Below are positions 1 to 7,124 of a stretch of 64,000 nucleotides of DNA, one piece after another. A program made the position numbers and the translations under genes. The notes under the pieces were generated by a model. The model worked only from the letters and a program-made list of their open reading frames with translations, made no database searches and was not told the origin of the DNA. This DNA is from Actinomycetota bacterium (GTDB lineage: Bacteria; Actinomycetota; Acidimicrobiia; Acidimicrobiales; Ilumatobacteraceae), in contig JAPKZY010000106.1 in assembly GCA_026393535.1 (NCBI GenBank), positions 62,001 to 126,000 of the forward strand. Direction: 5' to 3'. Each line of letters opens with the position of its first letter. Position 1 is the first letter of the stretch.

Positions 1-1205
1 GCACCACCATCAACACGTAGCTCGGCAAGGGTGACTCCACCTGCGTGAGTCATTGCGTCAATTGCATCGCGAGTTTGATGAACCATTGCGTCAACCACGG
101 CTCGAGCAATGTGAGCCTTAGTGGTGCCGCGAGTAATGCCAATGATTGATCCGCGTGCGTACGGATCCCACCATGGACTTCCTAAGCCTGTAAAGGCTGG
201 CACTACACACACCCCGCCTGAATCCGGCACAGATTCTGCCAATGGTCCGATCTCGGAAGAATCATTGATGATGCCAAGTCCATCGCGTAACCATTGAACT
301 GCAGCGCCGGTAACAAAGATTGCTCCCTCAAGCGCATACACGGGCGCACCATCTCCAAGGTCCCACGCAACAGTGGTGAGAATTCCATCTGCAGGGGTCG
401 GACATGTTGTGCCGATATTGAGAAGAACAAAACTTCCCGTTCCGTAGGTGTTCTTTGCCATGCCAACGCTTGTACACGCTTGTCCAAACAACGCTGCTTG
501 TTGGTCACCGGCAATTCCAGAAATTGGTATTCCGTTCGGCACGCCAGGAACATCAGTGGTGACACCAAATCGTCCACTTGATGGTCGCACGGTCGGCAGT
601 ACTGACATAGGAACGCCAAGTAGTTCGCACATTTCTGCGCTCCATTGCATTGTGTTGATGTCGAACAACATGGTGCGACTTGCATTAGAGGGGTCTGTGA
701 CGAATGCGGCCCCTGCAGTCAGTTTCCAAACCAGCCACGAGTCAATTGTTCCGATGCCTAGATGTTCTATTGGGGGAACTGAAGTGTGTTGCAGCAGCCA
801 TGCAGCCTTTGTTCCGGAAAAGTACGGGTCGAGAACAAGACCAGTTACTGCGCGAACTCGATCAAGGTGCGGTAGCAACTCCGAACATCTTTCTGCTGTG
901 CGGCGGTCTTGCCAGACGATTGCGTGTGCTGTTGGTTGCCCAGTCCGCTTGTCCCACGCCAACACTGTCTCTCGTTGGTTAGTGATTCCAATAGCCGAAA
1001 CGGGCTGAGTGAGTTGGCCGCATACATCTTGCAACGTGGCCACAATTGCATCCCAAATTTCAAGTGCATCGTGTTCAACCCATCCTGGTTGAGGAAAAAA
1101 TTGAGTGAATTCCCTGTATGCGGAAAATGATTCGTGTCCATCATCAAAGACGGCGCGTGTGCGCACTCCGGTGGTGCCAGCGTCAATCGCGAGCACCACG
1201 CTCAT
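1..1205 (-). CDS. glpK: Glycerol kinase, C-terminal end cut by window edge
   Basis: Cytosolic FGGY-family kinase that phosphorylates glycerol with ATP to glycerol 3-phosphate. About 401 N-terminal residues are visible; the rest lies beyond base 1. Seen: the phosphate-binding start AIDAGTTGVRTR, the motif GITNQRETVLAWD, the core GIAGDQQAALFGQ and the segment MAKNTYGTGSFVLLNIG, all typical of GlpK rather than xylulokinase. Its ATG overlaps the TGA of the upstream inositol monophosphatase gene (ATGA on the minus strand), so it is the third gene of a coupled operon starting at 2268. The mix of glycerol and inositol-phosphate genes fits lipid head-group metabolism, but that link is inference. Family assignment is secure. 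Confidence 0.95.
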   Translation of the reverse strand, partial: MSVVLAIDAGTTGVRTRAVFDDGHESFSAYREFTQFFPQPGWVEHDALEIWDAIVATLQDVCGQLTQPVSAIGITNQRETVLAWDKRTGQPTAHAIVWQDRRTAERCSELLPHLDRVRAVTGLVLDPYFSGTKAAWLLQHTSVPPIEHLGIGTIDSWLVWKLTAGAAFVTDPSNASRTMLFDINTMQWSAEMCELLGVPMSVLPTVRPSSGRFGVTTDVPGVPNGIPISGIAGDQQAALFGQACTSVGMAKNTYGTGSFVLLNIGTTCPTPADGILTTVAWDLGDGAPVYALEGAIFVTGAAVQWLRDGLGIINDSSEIGPLAESVPDSGGVCVVPAFTGLGSPWWDPYARGSIIGITRGTTKAHIARAVVDAMVHQTRDAIDAMTHAGGVTLAELRVDGG

Positions 1206-2008
1206 GAAGCGCCTGGCCCCGATGTTGCAATGAGATGAATGAGGTCCGCGTGTACTCCGGGAGTTGCAGCCAGTACTTGCGCGGGAGTAACAGGATTTCC
1301 GACGTAATCAGAGAATATTGCGCCGGCTTCGGTCGCTATGACTTGGCCTGCGACTAGGTCCCATGAATGAAGGTGTTCTTCGAAGTAGGCATCAAGGCGA
1401 CCGCAAGCAACGAAACATAAGTCAACAGCAGCAGCGCCAAACCGACGAATGTCTCGCACCTTCATCACAATGTCGGCAACGCGTTTAGCATGTACTTCAC
1501 GTTCACTGATGCGGTAGCTGTATCCGGTGCACACGAGAGCATCTGCCACGTCGTTATTGTCGCGAACTCTGATTGGCATTCCGTTGACAGTGGCCCCTTC
1601 TGTGCGGGCGGCACTAAACATCTCACCGAGTGCAGGAACATAAACGGCCCCAGCAAGTGGTCCATGTTCATCAACCGCGCCAATTGAGACCGCCCACATC
1701 GGAAGATCGAAATAGAAATTCGTTGTTCCATCGATTGGGTCAATGTGCCATGTAATTCCAGATGTGCCCTGTTTGGCTGCGCCTTCTTCTCCGATAATCG
1801 CATCATCGGGACGAACCTGCGCCAAGCCCTCAGTGATCATTGCTTCACTTGCTTTATCGAACTTCGTCACCATGTCAATTGGTGACGACTTTGTTGTCGC
1901 AGTGAGTGGGCCACTTTTGCGTCCGCTAAGCGCCATGTCTCCGGCTTCGCGGGCAAGCGATTCGGCAATCTGACGCAATTGAGATCCGAGGGATGGTGAA
2001 CTGCTCAT
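1202..2008 (-). CDS. Inositol monophosphatase family protein
   Basis: Mg-dependent sugar-phosphate phosphatase of the IMPase/SuhB family, 268 residues, the usual length. Metal-site motifs are intact: GEEG at residues 73-76, DPIDGTT at 90-96 and WDLVAG at about 216-221. The substrate could be inositol 1-phosphate, histidinol phosphate or a related ester; sequence alone does not decide. The start MSSSPSLG at 2008 was chosen over longer in-frame forms because the family begins about here and its ATG overlaps the preceding gene's TGA (ATGA). An organism making phosphatidylinositol and mycothiol needs inositol, which favours inositol 1-phosphate (inference). Confidence 0.9.
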   Translation of the reverse strand: MSSSPSLGSQLRQIAESLAREAGDMALSGRKSGPLTATTKSSPIDMVTKFDKASEAMITEGLAQVRPDDAIIGEEGAAKQGTSGITWHIDPIDGTTNFYFDLPMWAVSIGAVDEHGPLAGAVYVPALGEMFSAARTEGATVNGMPIRVRDNNDVADALVCTGYSYRISEREVHAKRVADIVMKVRDIRRFGAAAVDLCFVACGRLDAYFEEHLHSWDLVAGQVIATEAGAIFSDYVGNPVTPAQVLAATPGVHADLIHLIATSGPGAS

Positions 2009-2268
2009 GAGGCGTCCGAAATGTGTTGCCATTCGCCGTGGACTCGTAAAACGAGGACTGCGATGATGGCGGTTCCGCCAGCGCCAATCAGGCTGCAGAT
2101 CAACATTCCCGTACCTGTCGGCACAGTGCAGACGCCAACGCATTGTGAATCAATGAGGCCGTAACCCAGCAACCCCCCTGCGAGACCACCGAGCAGGATT
2201 GAGCAAAAAGCGATGACTCGTGCAGCGACCGATGGCAGAGCAGAAAGAGAAGAGGTGGAGTCTGGCAC
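2005..2268 (-). CDS. Small two-helix membrane protein, unknown function
   Basis: 87-residue protein with two hydrophobic segments, about residues 15-38 and 50-74, joined by a short loop holding two cysteines (C43, C47). No family recognised. A longer form from 2346 would run into dinB. The GTG at 2268 is preferred because a TACGAT hexamer lies exactly six bases before it, the leaderless pattern seen at many starts in this window. Its stop overlaps the inositol monophosphatase start (ATGA), so it heads a three-gene minus-strand operon. It is real on context; its role is unknown. Confidence 0.65.
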   Translation of the reverse strand: MPDSTSSLSALPSVAARVIAFCSILLGGLAGGLLGYGLIDSQCVGVCTVPTGTGMLICSLIGAGGTAIIAVLVLRVHGEWQHISDAS

Positions 2269-2274
2269 CTGACC

Positions 2275-2280
2275 ATCGTA
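2275..2280 (-). promoter_or_regulatory. -10 element TACGAT, leaderless promoter of the minus-strand operon
   Basis: On the minus strand TACGAT is followed by six bases and then GTG (2268). The surrounding 12-mer is identical to the one before the Rrf2 gene at 27905. No convincing -35 was found. Confidence 0.55.
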
Positions 2281-2319
2281 GGCGTGGCGGCCTGACGAGT
2301 GCAGTAGCGTTTCCGTGAA

Positions 2320-3582
2320 ATGACCACTAACCGTTCGATTCTTCACATTGATATGGATGCCTTCTATGTGTCGGTTGAGTTATTGCGTCATCCTGAACTG
2401 CGCGGACTGCCGGTTGTCGTGGGTGGAACGGGAGGTCGCGGCGTGGTGGCCGCTGCTTCCTATGAAGCCCGACGATACGGGATCCGCTCTGCAATTTCGT
2501 CAGCTATCGCGCGCAAGTTATGCCCTGATGCTGTGTTCATTGCACCCGATATTTCCCACTATGTCGAATTCAGTCAAAAGTTGCACACCATCTTTGAGTC
2601 GTTCACGCCGCTTGTTGAACAGATCTCTATCGATGAAGCATTTCTTGATGTCACTGGGGCATCGCTGTTGATGGGGGATGCTGTTTCAATCGCGTGGGCA
2701 TTACGTGAGCGCGTGCTGTCTGAAACTCTGTTGACCTGCAGCGTCGGTGTTGCGCCGAATAAATTTCTTGCCAAACTCGCGTCTGAACATGCCAAGCCCC
2801 GAGCAACGGCTGGCGGAGTTCAGCGCGGGTATCAAGTATTTGAAGTGAAGCGCGGACACGAATCTGAATTCTTGTTGCCTCTTCCGGTGCAAGCACTGTG
2901 GGGTGTTGGGCCTGCAACGCTTGCAAAACTTGAGGCTATTGGTGTTCGCATTGTTGCTGATTTGGCCGAACTGGATGTTGACATCGTGTGTGCTGCCGTA
3001 GGCGATGTGAACGGACGGCATCTCCATGCTCTTGCACGAGGGATAGATGATCGGACAGTCGAACCTGAACGAATTGCCAAATCAATCGGTCATGAAGAGA
3101 CGTTCTCTGCAGACCTCACTACGCACGAAGAACTGCGAGTCCAATTGGTGCGACTATGTGATGCGGTGGCACGTCGTACTCGTGATGCTGGTGTCGCTGC
3201 TGGCACTTTGTTGTTGAAAGTAAAATTCTCATCGTTTGAGTCGGTCACTCGGTCAGTGACTCCTTCTGTTCCGTTGACGACAGGGCCATCAATGGTGGCA
3301 GCTCTCGAGCCACTGTTAGCGATGTTGGATTACACACAAGGTGTTCGACTGCTTGGCGTTCATGCACAAAAATTGGCCGAGCAAAGCGAGAGGATTCCGC
3401 GATTGTTCGACGATGGGGGAGACACTCCAGAAGATATTGAAGAACAATGGAAACCAGCCAGCAAAGCAGTTGACCTCATCGTCGATCGATTTGGAGCTGG
3501 GATGATCGGACCTGTCAGCGGACTCAACTCCCGAAAGCCTGGCCAGAACCCTTCTGGTCCCGTCCTCGACGAAGGCTCCTGA
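2320..3582 (+). CDS. dinB: DNA polymerase IV (Y-family translesion polymerase)
   Basis: Error-prone polymerase that copies past DNA lesions. 420 residues with all landmarks: catalytic HIDMDAFYVSVE with Asp11 and steric-gate position Tyr16, YEARRYGIRSAI, SIDEAFLDVT with Asp105/Glu106, and GVAPNKFLAKLASEHAKP. A region ending SERIPRLF near the C-terminus could be the sliding-clamp contact (inference). It is divergent from the membrane-protein operon with about 50 bases between starts. A TAGCGT at 2305-2310 sits nine bases before the ATG and may be its -10. Only half a LexA-like site (GTTCGA) was found nearby, so SOS control is not supported. Confidence 0.96.
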   Translation: MTTNRSILHIDMDAFYVSVELLRHPELRGLPVVVGGTGGRGVVAAASYEARRYGIRSAISSAIARKLCPDAVFIAPDISHYVEFSQKLHTIFESFTPLVEQISIDEAFLDVTGASLLMGDAVSIAWALRERVLSETLLTCSVGVAPNKFLAKLASEHAKPRATAGGVQRGYQVFEVKRGHESEFLLPLPVQALWGVGPATLAKLEAIGVRIVADLAELDVDIVCAAVGDVNGRHLHALARGIDDRTVEPERIAKSIGHEETFSADLTTHEELRVQLVRLCDAVARRTRDAGVAAGTLLLKVKFSSFESVTRSVTPSVPLTTGPSMVAALEPLLAMLDYTQGVRLLGVHAQKLAEQSERIPRLFDDGGDTPEDIEEQWKPASKAVDLIVDRFGAGMIGPVSGLNSRKPGQNPSGPVLDEGS

Positions 3583-3603
3583 CATAGAACACACCGAGGC
3601 ACA

Positions 3604-3632
3604 TTGCGTTTGGGACAGCGAGGTGAGACAAT
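3604..3632 (+). promoter_or_regulatory. Promoter for DUF3040 gene, TTGCGT-N17-GACAAT
   Basis: TTGCGT (3604-3609) and GACAAT (3627-3632) are 17 bases apart. GACAAT ends six bases before the GTG start at 3639, giving a predicted leaderless transcript. The first -10 base is G instead of T. Confidence 0.5.
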
Positions 3633-3638
3633 ACAGAT

Positions 3639-3968
3639 GTGCCATTGTCAGACGAAGAACAAAGAATCCTGCGTGAGATTGAAGCTCAGCTCAAAACTGA
3701 TGAGAAGTTCGCTAACGCTGTGTCCTCATCGGGGTTGTATCGCCATTCTGCCCGCCGTGTGTGGTGGGCCCTTGTTGGTGTCATTGTGTCTCTTGTGGCT
3801 GTCGTTGCCAGCCTGCAGATTCATTTCTTGATTGCCTTTGCTGCCTTTGTTGTGATGATGGGCTTTGCCTTGGTCATTGAACGTCAGGTCCGATTGATTG
3901 GACGCGCAGGGGTGCAAGACCTTGCCCAAACAATTCGTAAGCCCCGCGTCAAGTTTCCTCACAATTAA
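3639..3968 (+). CDS. DUF3040 family membrane protein
   Basis: 109-residue actinobacterial protein of unknown function. It has the family's typical opening MPLSDEEQRILREIEAQL, a polar helix, then two closely spaced hydrophobic helices at about residues 45-60 and 66-80, and a basic tail. The family commonly sits near dinB and the dcw cluster in Actinobacteria, as here. The GTG start at 3639 is fixed by the family's conserved N-terminus and by a -10-like hexamer six bases upstream. Confidence 0.88.
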   Translation: MPLSDEEQRILREIEAQLKTDEKFANAVSSSGLYRHSARRVWWALVGVIVSLVAVVASLQIHFLIAFAAFVVMMGFALVIERQVRLIGRAGVQDLAQTIRKPRVKFPHN

Positions 3969-3983
3969 TCCAGGTTTGCCCAC

Positions 3984-3989
3984 TACTGT
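3984..3989 (+). promoter_or_regulatory. -10 element TACTGT before small unknown gene
   Basis: TACTGT is seven bases before the ATG at 3997, matching the leaderless pattern of this window. No -35 seen. Confidence 0.4.
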
Positions 3990-3996
3990 TGGCGCT

Positions 3997-4287
3997 ATGC
4001 AAACCGCAGAATCCACTTCGAAAAGCGACTCTGCATTCCTGTCTATTCTTGGAGCAGTCGTTGTCCGGCCGTGGCTGTGGGTCACTGCACTTGCCCAGGC
4101 CTATCGGTTAGTGCCATATGGTTGGTGGCGCACCTCACCATTCCTGCCCGTTCCATCTCAGGACTACATGGAGTTTCGCTTGGTGACTCAATATGGCGGT
4201 GGACACGGTGTCGCGCGTGGCCCCATTCGGTCGCAAGATGTTGTCGCCTACTTACGGTGGTGCAGACGCTGGAGTAGCGAAAACTGA
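3997..4287 (+). CDS. Conserved small protein of unknown function
   Basis: 96 residues, rich in Trp and aromatic residues, with one moderately hydrophobic stretch (residues 14-32) followed by VPYGWWRTSPFLPVPSQDY and a basic C-terminus. No domain recognised; possibly membrane-attached. The start at MQTAESTSK is supported by the -10-like TACTGT seven bases upstream and avoids running back through the DUF3040 gene. The stop TGA shares one base with the ATG of the HNH gene, so the two are translationally coupled and probably functionally linked. Confidence 0.75.
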   Translation: MQTAESTSKSDSAFLSILGAVVVRPWLWVTALAQAYRLVPYGWWRTSPFLPVPSQDYMEFRLVTQYGGGHGVARGPIRSQDVVAYLRWCRRWSSEN

Positions 4288-4784
4288 TGAGAAGCGCACT
4301 CGTTCTCAATGCAACATATGAACCACTCAGTGTTGTGTCGGCCCGACGTGCGATCTGTCTTGTCCTGTGCGATAAAGCTGAAGTCATCGCAGACGACGGA
4401 ACAGTTGTTCACTCAGAGCGGCTTACCTTGGCATCACCAATCGTCATTCGTTTGCGCTATGTAGTGAAAGTGCCATATCACCGCAACGCAACCATGTCGC
4501 GACGTGCCGTGTTTGCTCGCGATCATCATCGTTGTGGCTATTGCGGTGGAACCGCCGACAGCATTGACCATGTCATGCCCCGTTCTCGCGGTGGAAAAAA
4601 TGTATGGGAAAATGTCATTGCTGCATGCCGTGGATGCAATCTCCGAAAGCGCGATCGCACGCCAGAAGAAGCTGGCATGCAGTTGTCGAGCATTCCGCGT
4701 GCGCCACGGGAGATGTCATGGATTATGTATGCCGTGCCGCGAGTTCCCGATCAATGGAAGCCGTACCTGGCCGTGGCCAGCTAA
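4287..4784 (+). CDS. HNH endonuclease family protein
   Basis: 165 residues. The HNH nuclease core occupies about residues 74-125: RDHHRCGYCGG (CxxC zinc knuckle), SIDHVMPRSRGG (catalytic His), then NVIAACRGCNLRKRDRTPEE with the second CxxC. The N-terminal 70 residues (LNATYEPLSVVSARRAI) match the actinobacterial subfamily often found by dcw or replication genes. This is a chromosomal, non-restriction HNH type; its biological substrate is not known. It overlaps the upstream gene by one base. Family call firm, role open. Confidence 0.88.
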   Translation: MRSALVLNATYEPLSVVSARRAICLVLCDKAEVIADDGTVVHSERLTLASPIVIRLRYVVKVPYHRNATMSRRAVFARDHHRCGYCGGTADSIDHVMPRSRGGKNVWENVIAACRGCNLRKRDRTPEEAGMQLSSIPRAPREMSWIMYAVPRVPDQWKPYLAVAS

Positions 4785-4802
4785 CTCGAATCGAATTCCC
4801 CA

Positions 4803-5492
4803 ATGACTACCCCTTCTATGGAGTGGGGCCGCCATGACTGGACAGGTACCGCTGCAGATTTTCATGCAATGGAATTGCCTGCAGAACGTGCAATGTGGTG
4901 GTGCCACGTTGTGACTCCAACTGTGATTCTTGGATCAACTCAATCAGTTGATGATGTAAATCAGAACATCGCAGACGAAAGTGGCGTGTTGGTGTCGCGA
5001 CGTCGAAGTGGTGGGGGTGCGGTATTCGTGCACCCATCAGATTCTGTATGGATTGACATAACAATCAGCAGAAATGATCCGTTGTGGAAAGACGATGTCG
5101 CACAGTCGATGCTGTGGCTTGGTGAGCTTTTTGTTGAAGCACTGTGGCCATGGGTTCAAGCCGAGGTGTATCGCGATTCTTTTTCGACAGGGGTTGACGG
5201 TCGCGTTGTGTGCTTTGCAAGTTCATCTCCTGGAGAAGTTTTTGTGGGTGCAAACAAACTGGTAGGCATTAGTCAACGTCGTGGTCGAGAGGGTGCCAGA
5301 TTTCAGTGTGTGTTGTATCGACACTGGAAACCAGGTGAGTGGTCGCCAATCCTTGCTTCCGTAGATGTGCGGTCACGAGTTGCAGATATTGCCGTGGCGA
5401 CCCTCGATATCCCGGCTCTCGCCCTTGTCAATGCCGTTTCTGAGCTGCTTTCCGGCGTGGGCGGGGAAGAAAGTGGTGAAATTTGGGGGTAA
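4803..5492 (+). CDS. Lipoate-protein ligase A family (BPL/LPL catalytic domain) protein
   Basis: 229 residues spanning one biotin/lipoate ligase catalytic fold. Visible: the lipoyl-AMP binding motif RRRSGGGAVFVHPSD and the lysine motif VGANKLVGISQRR (catalytic Lys). It lacks the C-terminal accessory domain of bacterial LplA, so it may be an octanoyl/lipoyl transferase or a divergent ligase. The VHPSD where LplA has YHD is a divergence. The last 20 bases, stop included, lie inside the MraZ operator repeats at 5474-5518, so coding and control sequence overlap. Which acyl group it transfers cannot be told from sequence. Confidence 0.75.
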   Translation: MTTPSMEWGRHDWTGTAADFHAMELPAERAMWWCHVVTPTVILGSTQSVDDVNQNIADESGVLVSRRRSGGGAVFVHPSDSVWIDITISRNDPLWKDDVAQSMLWLGELFVEALWPWVQAEVYRDSFSTGVDGRVVCFASSSPGEVFVGANKLVGISQRRGREGARFQCVLYRHWKPGEWSPILASVDVRSRVADIAVATLDIPALALVNAVSELLSGVGGEESGEIWG

Positions 5493-5524
5493 ATGGTTGA
5501 CAGTGGGGGAAAGTGGGGTAATCT
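5474..5524 (+). promoter_or_regulatory. mraZ promoter with five MraZ-type TGGNN repeats
   Basis: Five TGG-starting pentamers lie at exact 10-base steps: 5474 TGGTG, 5484 TGGGG, 5494 TGGTT, 5504 TGGGG and 5514 TGGGG. MraZ is known to bind direct TGGGN repeats separated by five bases. A promoter is interleaved: -35 TTGACA (5497-5502), a 16-base spacer holding repeats four and five, and -10 TAATCT (5519-5524). Binding would block RNA polymerase, so autorepression of the dcw cluster is predicted. Confidence 0.85.
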
Positions 5525-5569
5525 GTCCCACGGGAGAGGCGGAAAACTTCACCCAGGAAGGCAGAGACT

Positions 5570-5986
5570 GTGTTTGTTGGAGTGCACGAGCGGCAGCTCG
5601 ACCCAAAAGGTCGACTCGCGCTCCCTGCTGCATTTCGCCCCCGTCTCGAGCCCCGCTGTTACTTGGCCTTTGGTCGCGATAAGTGCATAGACGTCCTCAC
5701 TGCTGAAGCCTTCGAGCAAGTAGCAGAGGAAATGCTGCAAAAAGTGCGCAGCGGAGAAATGGACCGCAACGAACAGCGCGCACTTGCCGCAAACACCGTC
5801 GAGGTCACCATTGATGCACAAGGTCGAGTGAACCTTGATGAAAAACTTCGCGAATACGCAGGAGTGCAATTGGGCTCACGAGTGATTGTCGCTGGATCCT
5901 TTGATCGTGTCGAAATCTGGGAACCAGATCGCCATGATCGCAACATCAGTTCGGGTACCGAACAAATAGCTGGAGCGGGCGCGTGA
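5570..5986 (+). CDS. mraZ: Transcriptional regulator MraZ
   Basis: 138-residue AbrB-like regulator at the head of the dcw cluster, close to the usual 140-150. It has two copies of the MraZ fold: FVGVHERQLDPKGRLALPA at the N-terminus with the DxxGR signature, and VTIDAQGRVNLDEKLREYA in the second half. The GTG at 5570 is set by the conserved N-terminus and by AGGAAGG (5555-5561) nine bases upstream. It probably represses its own promoter through the repeats at 5474-5518. The stop overlaps an in-frame GTG (5983) that could extend RsmH. Confidence 0.96.
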   Translation: MFVGVHERQLDPKGRLALPAAFRPRLEPRCYLAFGRDKCIDVLTAEAFEQVAEEMLQKVRSGEMDRNEQRALAANTVEVTIDAQGRVNLDEKLREYAGVQLGSRVIVAGSFDRVEIWEPDRHDRNISSGTEQIAGAGA

Positions 5987-6026
5987 TTCCCAATGCTCTT
6001 CAAGTCTTTTCAATCAGTCAGCGGCC

Positions 6027-6150
6027 GACGGTCTCTGGCAGTCTCCCGGATGGCACGGTGGTTAGCTCCAACTCCGCCCGCTACCATCGCGCACATTCCG
6101 GGGATACATCCGGGTGGCAATTGCTTTCCGGGAGGCTGCCAGGGACCGTC
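6027..6150 (+). ncRNA. Structured leader RNA candidate between mraZ and rsmH
   Basis: Bases 6027-6050 pair with 6127-6150 in an unbroken 24-pair stem (22 Watson-Crick, two G-U: 6034/6143 and 6042/6135). After a single T-T mismatch, 6052-6055 pair with 6122-6125. The 66 bases inside can form two hairpins (6057-6062 with 6080-6085; 6098-6101 with 6110-6113), giving a three-way junction. The stem ends 21 bases before the rsmH ATG. No U-run follows, so it is not an intrinsic terminator. A structured 'mraW RNA' upstream of rsmH/mraW is known in some Actinobacteria; whether this is a member needs a covariance-model search. Confidence 0.6.
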
Positions 6151-6171
6151 CGTCATGACACAGGTACCAAC

Positions 6172-7122
6172 ATGAACGCGGTCTTTGCTCATCTGCCAGT
6201 GATGCTGGAGCAGATTACCGATGTCTTTTCTGACATGAACGATGGAGTCTTTCTCGATGCAACTCTTGGTGGTGCCGGACACAGCACAGCAATCTTGACC
6301 GCACACCCCAGAGTCTCATTGCTGGGAATTGACCAAGACGATATGGCTCTTGAATCAGCTGAACAAGTTCTTGCAGCCGCTGGTTGTAGTGGACGCGTTG
6401 CCCTCCGGCGCGCCCGCTTCGATGCAGCGGCGCTAATCGCGGCGAAAGAGGGCATCAGCGCGTTGTCTGGTGCTCTCTTCGACCTCGGTGTCTCGTCTCC
6501 ACAATTCGATGTTGCTGAGCGCGGATTTTCATATCGATTTGATGCGCCGCTCGATATGCGAATGGACCGCTCTCAAACATTGAGTGCAGATATGATTGTA
6601 AATACATACGACGAAGATGCATTAACGAGCATGTTGCGTCGAAACGCAGACGAGCGTCACGCGTACCGTATTGCGAAGGCGATCATCGCTGCGCGTCCGA
6701 TTCACTCCACTAGGCGACTGTCAGACGTTGTGAGTTCAGCAATCCCTGCGCCGGCGCGTCGTCGCGGTGGACATCCGGCGAAACGGTCTTTTCAGGCCAT
6801 CCGCATTGAAGTAAATGCAGAGCTTGAAATTCTTCCAGGCGCTTTGCGGAATGTCATTTCGCTGTTGGCTCCTGGCGCACGATTGGCAGTTCTTTCGTAT
6901 CACTCTGGTGAAGACCGGATTGTCAAGTCTGTGATGAGATCAGCAGAGACGGGCGATTGTGATTGCCCACCAAATCTTCCATGTGGATGCGGTGCTGTGC
7001 GTTCAGTTGTTCGTGTCCGTGCACCTCGTGATGCAAGTAGAGCAGAGTTGGCGCTGAACCCGAGGTCATCTTCGGCGCGGTTGCGTGTCGTTGAGAAAAT
7101 CGCTGTCGAGAGTCAGAACTAA
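6172..7122 (+). CDS. rsmH: 16S rRNA (cytosine-1402-N4)-methyltransferase RsmH
   Basis: SAM-dependent methyltransferase (formerly MraW) acting on C1402 of 16S rRNA in the decoding centre. From the ATG at 6172 it is 316 residues, the usual family length. Seen: the opening HLPVMLEQI, the SAM motif LDATLGGAGHS (about residues 28-38), FDLGVSSPQFDVAERGFS, DMRMDRSQTL, and the C-terminal LAVLSYHSGEDRIVKS. An in-frame GTG at 5983 would add 63 residues, but that stretch is low in conserved features and encodes the stem-forming RNA, so the shorter start is preferred. Cysteine cluster CDCPPNLPCGCG is typical. Confidence 0.95.
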   Translation: MNAVFAHLPVMLEQITDVFSDMNDGVFLDATLGGAGHSTAILTAHPRVSLLGIDQDDMALESAEQVLAAAGCSGRVALRRARFDAAALIAAKEGISALSGALFDLGVSSPQFDVAERGFSYRFDAPLDMRMDRSQTLSADMIVNTYDEDALTSMLRRNADERHAYRIAKAIIAARPIHSTRRLSDVVSSAIPAPARRRGGHPAKRSFQAIRIEVNAELEILPGALRNVISLLAPGARLAVLSYHSGEDRIVKSVMRSAETGDCDCPPNLPCGCGAVRSVVRVRAPRDASRAELALNPRSSSARLRVVEKIAVESQN

Positions 7123-7124
7123 TC

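Noticed and set aside
203-1186. Several open frames on both strands inside the first 1.2 kb
   Set aside because: They are out-of-frame shadows; the continuous minus-strand frame from 1205 to the window edge reads as glycerol kinase.
2009-2143. N-terminal extension of the inositol monophosphatase from 2143
   Set aside because: It would run through the membrane-protein gene; the ATGA overlap at 2008 and family length favour the shorter start.
2331-2340. LexA box at dinB
   Set aside because: Only the half-site GTTCGA is present, inside the coding region; the other half does not match.
2269-2346. N-terminal extension of the 87-residue membrane protein from 2346
   Set aside because: It would overlap the dinB start and cover its own -10 element; GTG 2268 has the leaderless spacing.
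5983-6171. 63-residue N-terminal extension of RsmH
   Set aside because: Not called as coding because it covers the stem-forming RNA and lacks family motifs; kept as a finding.
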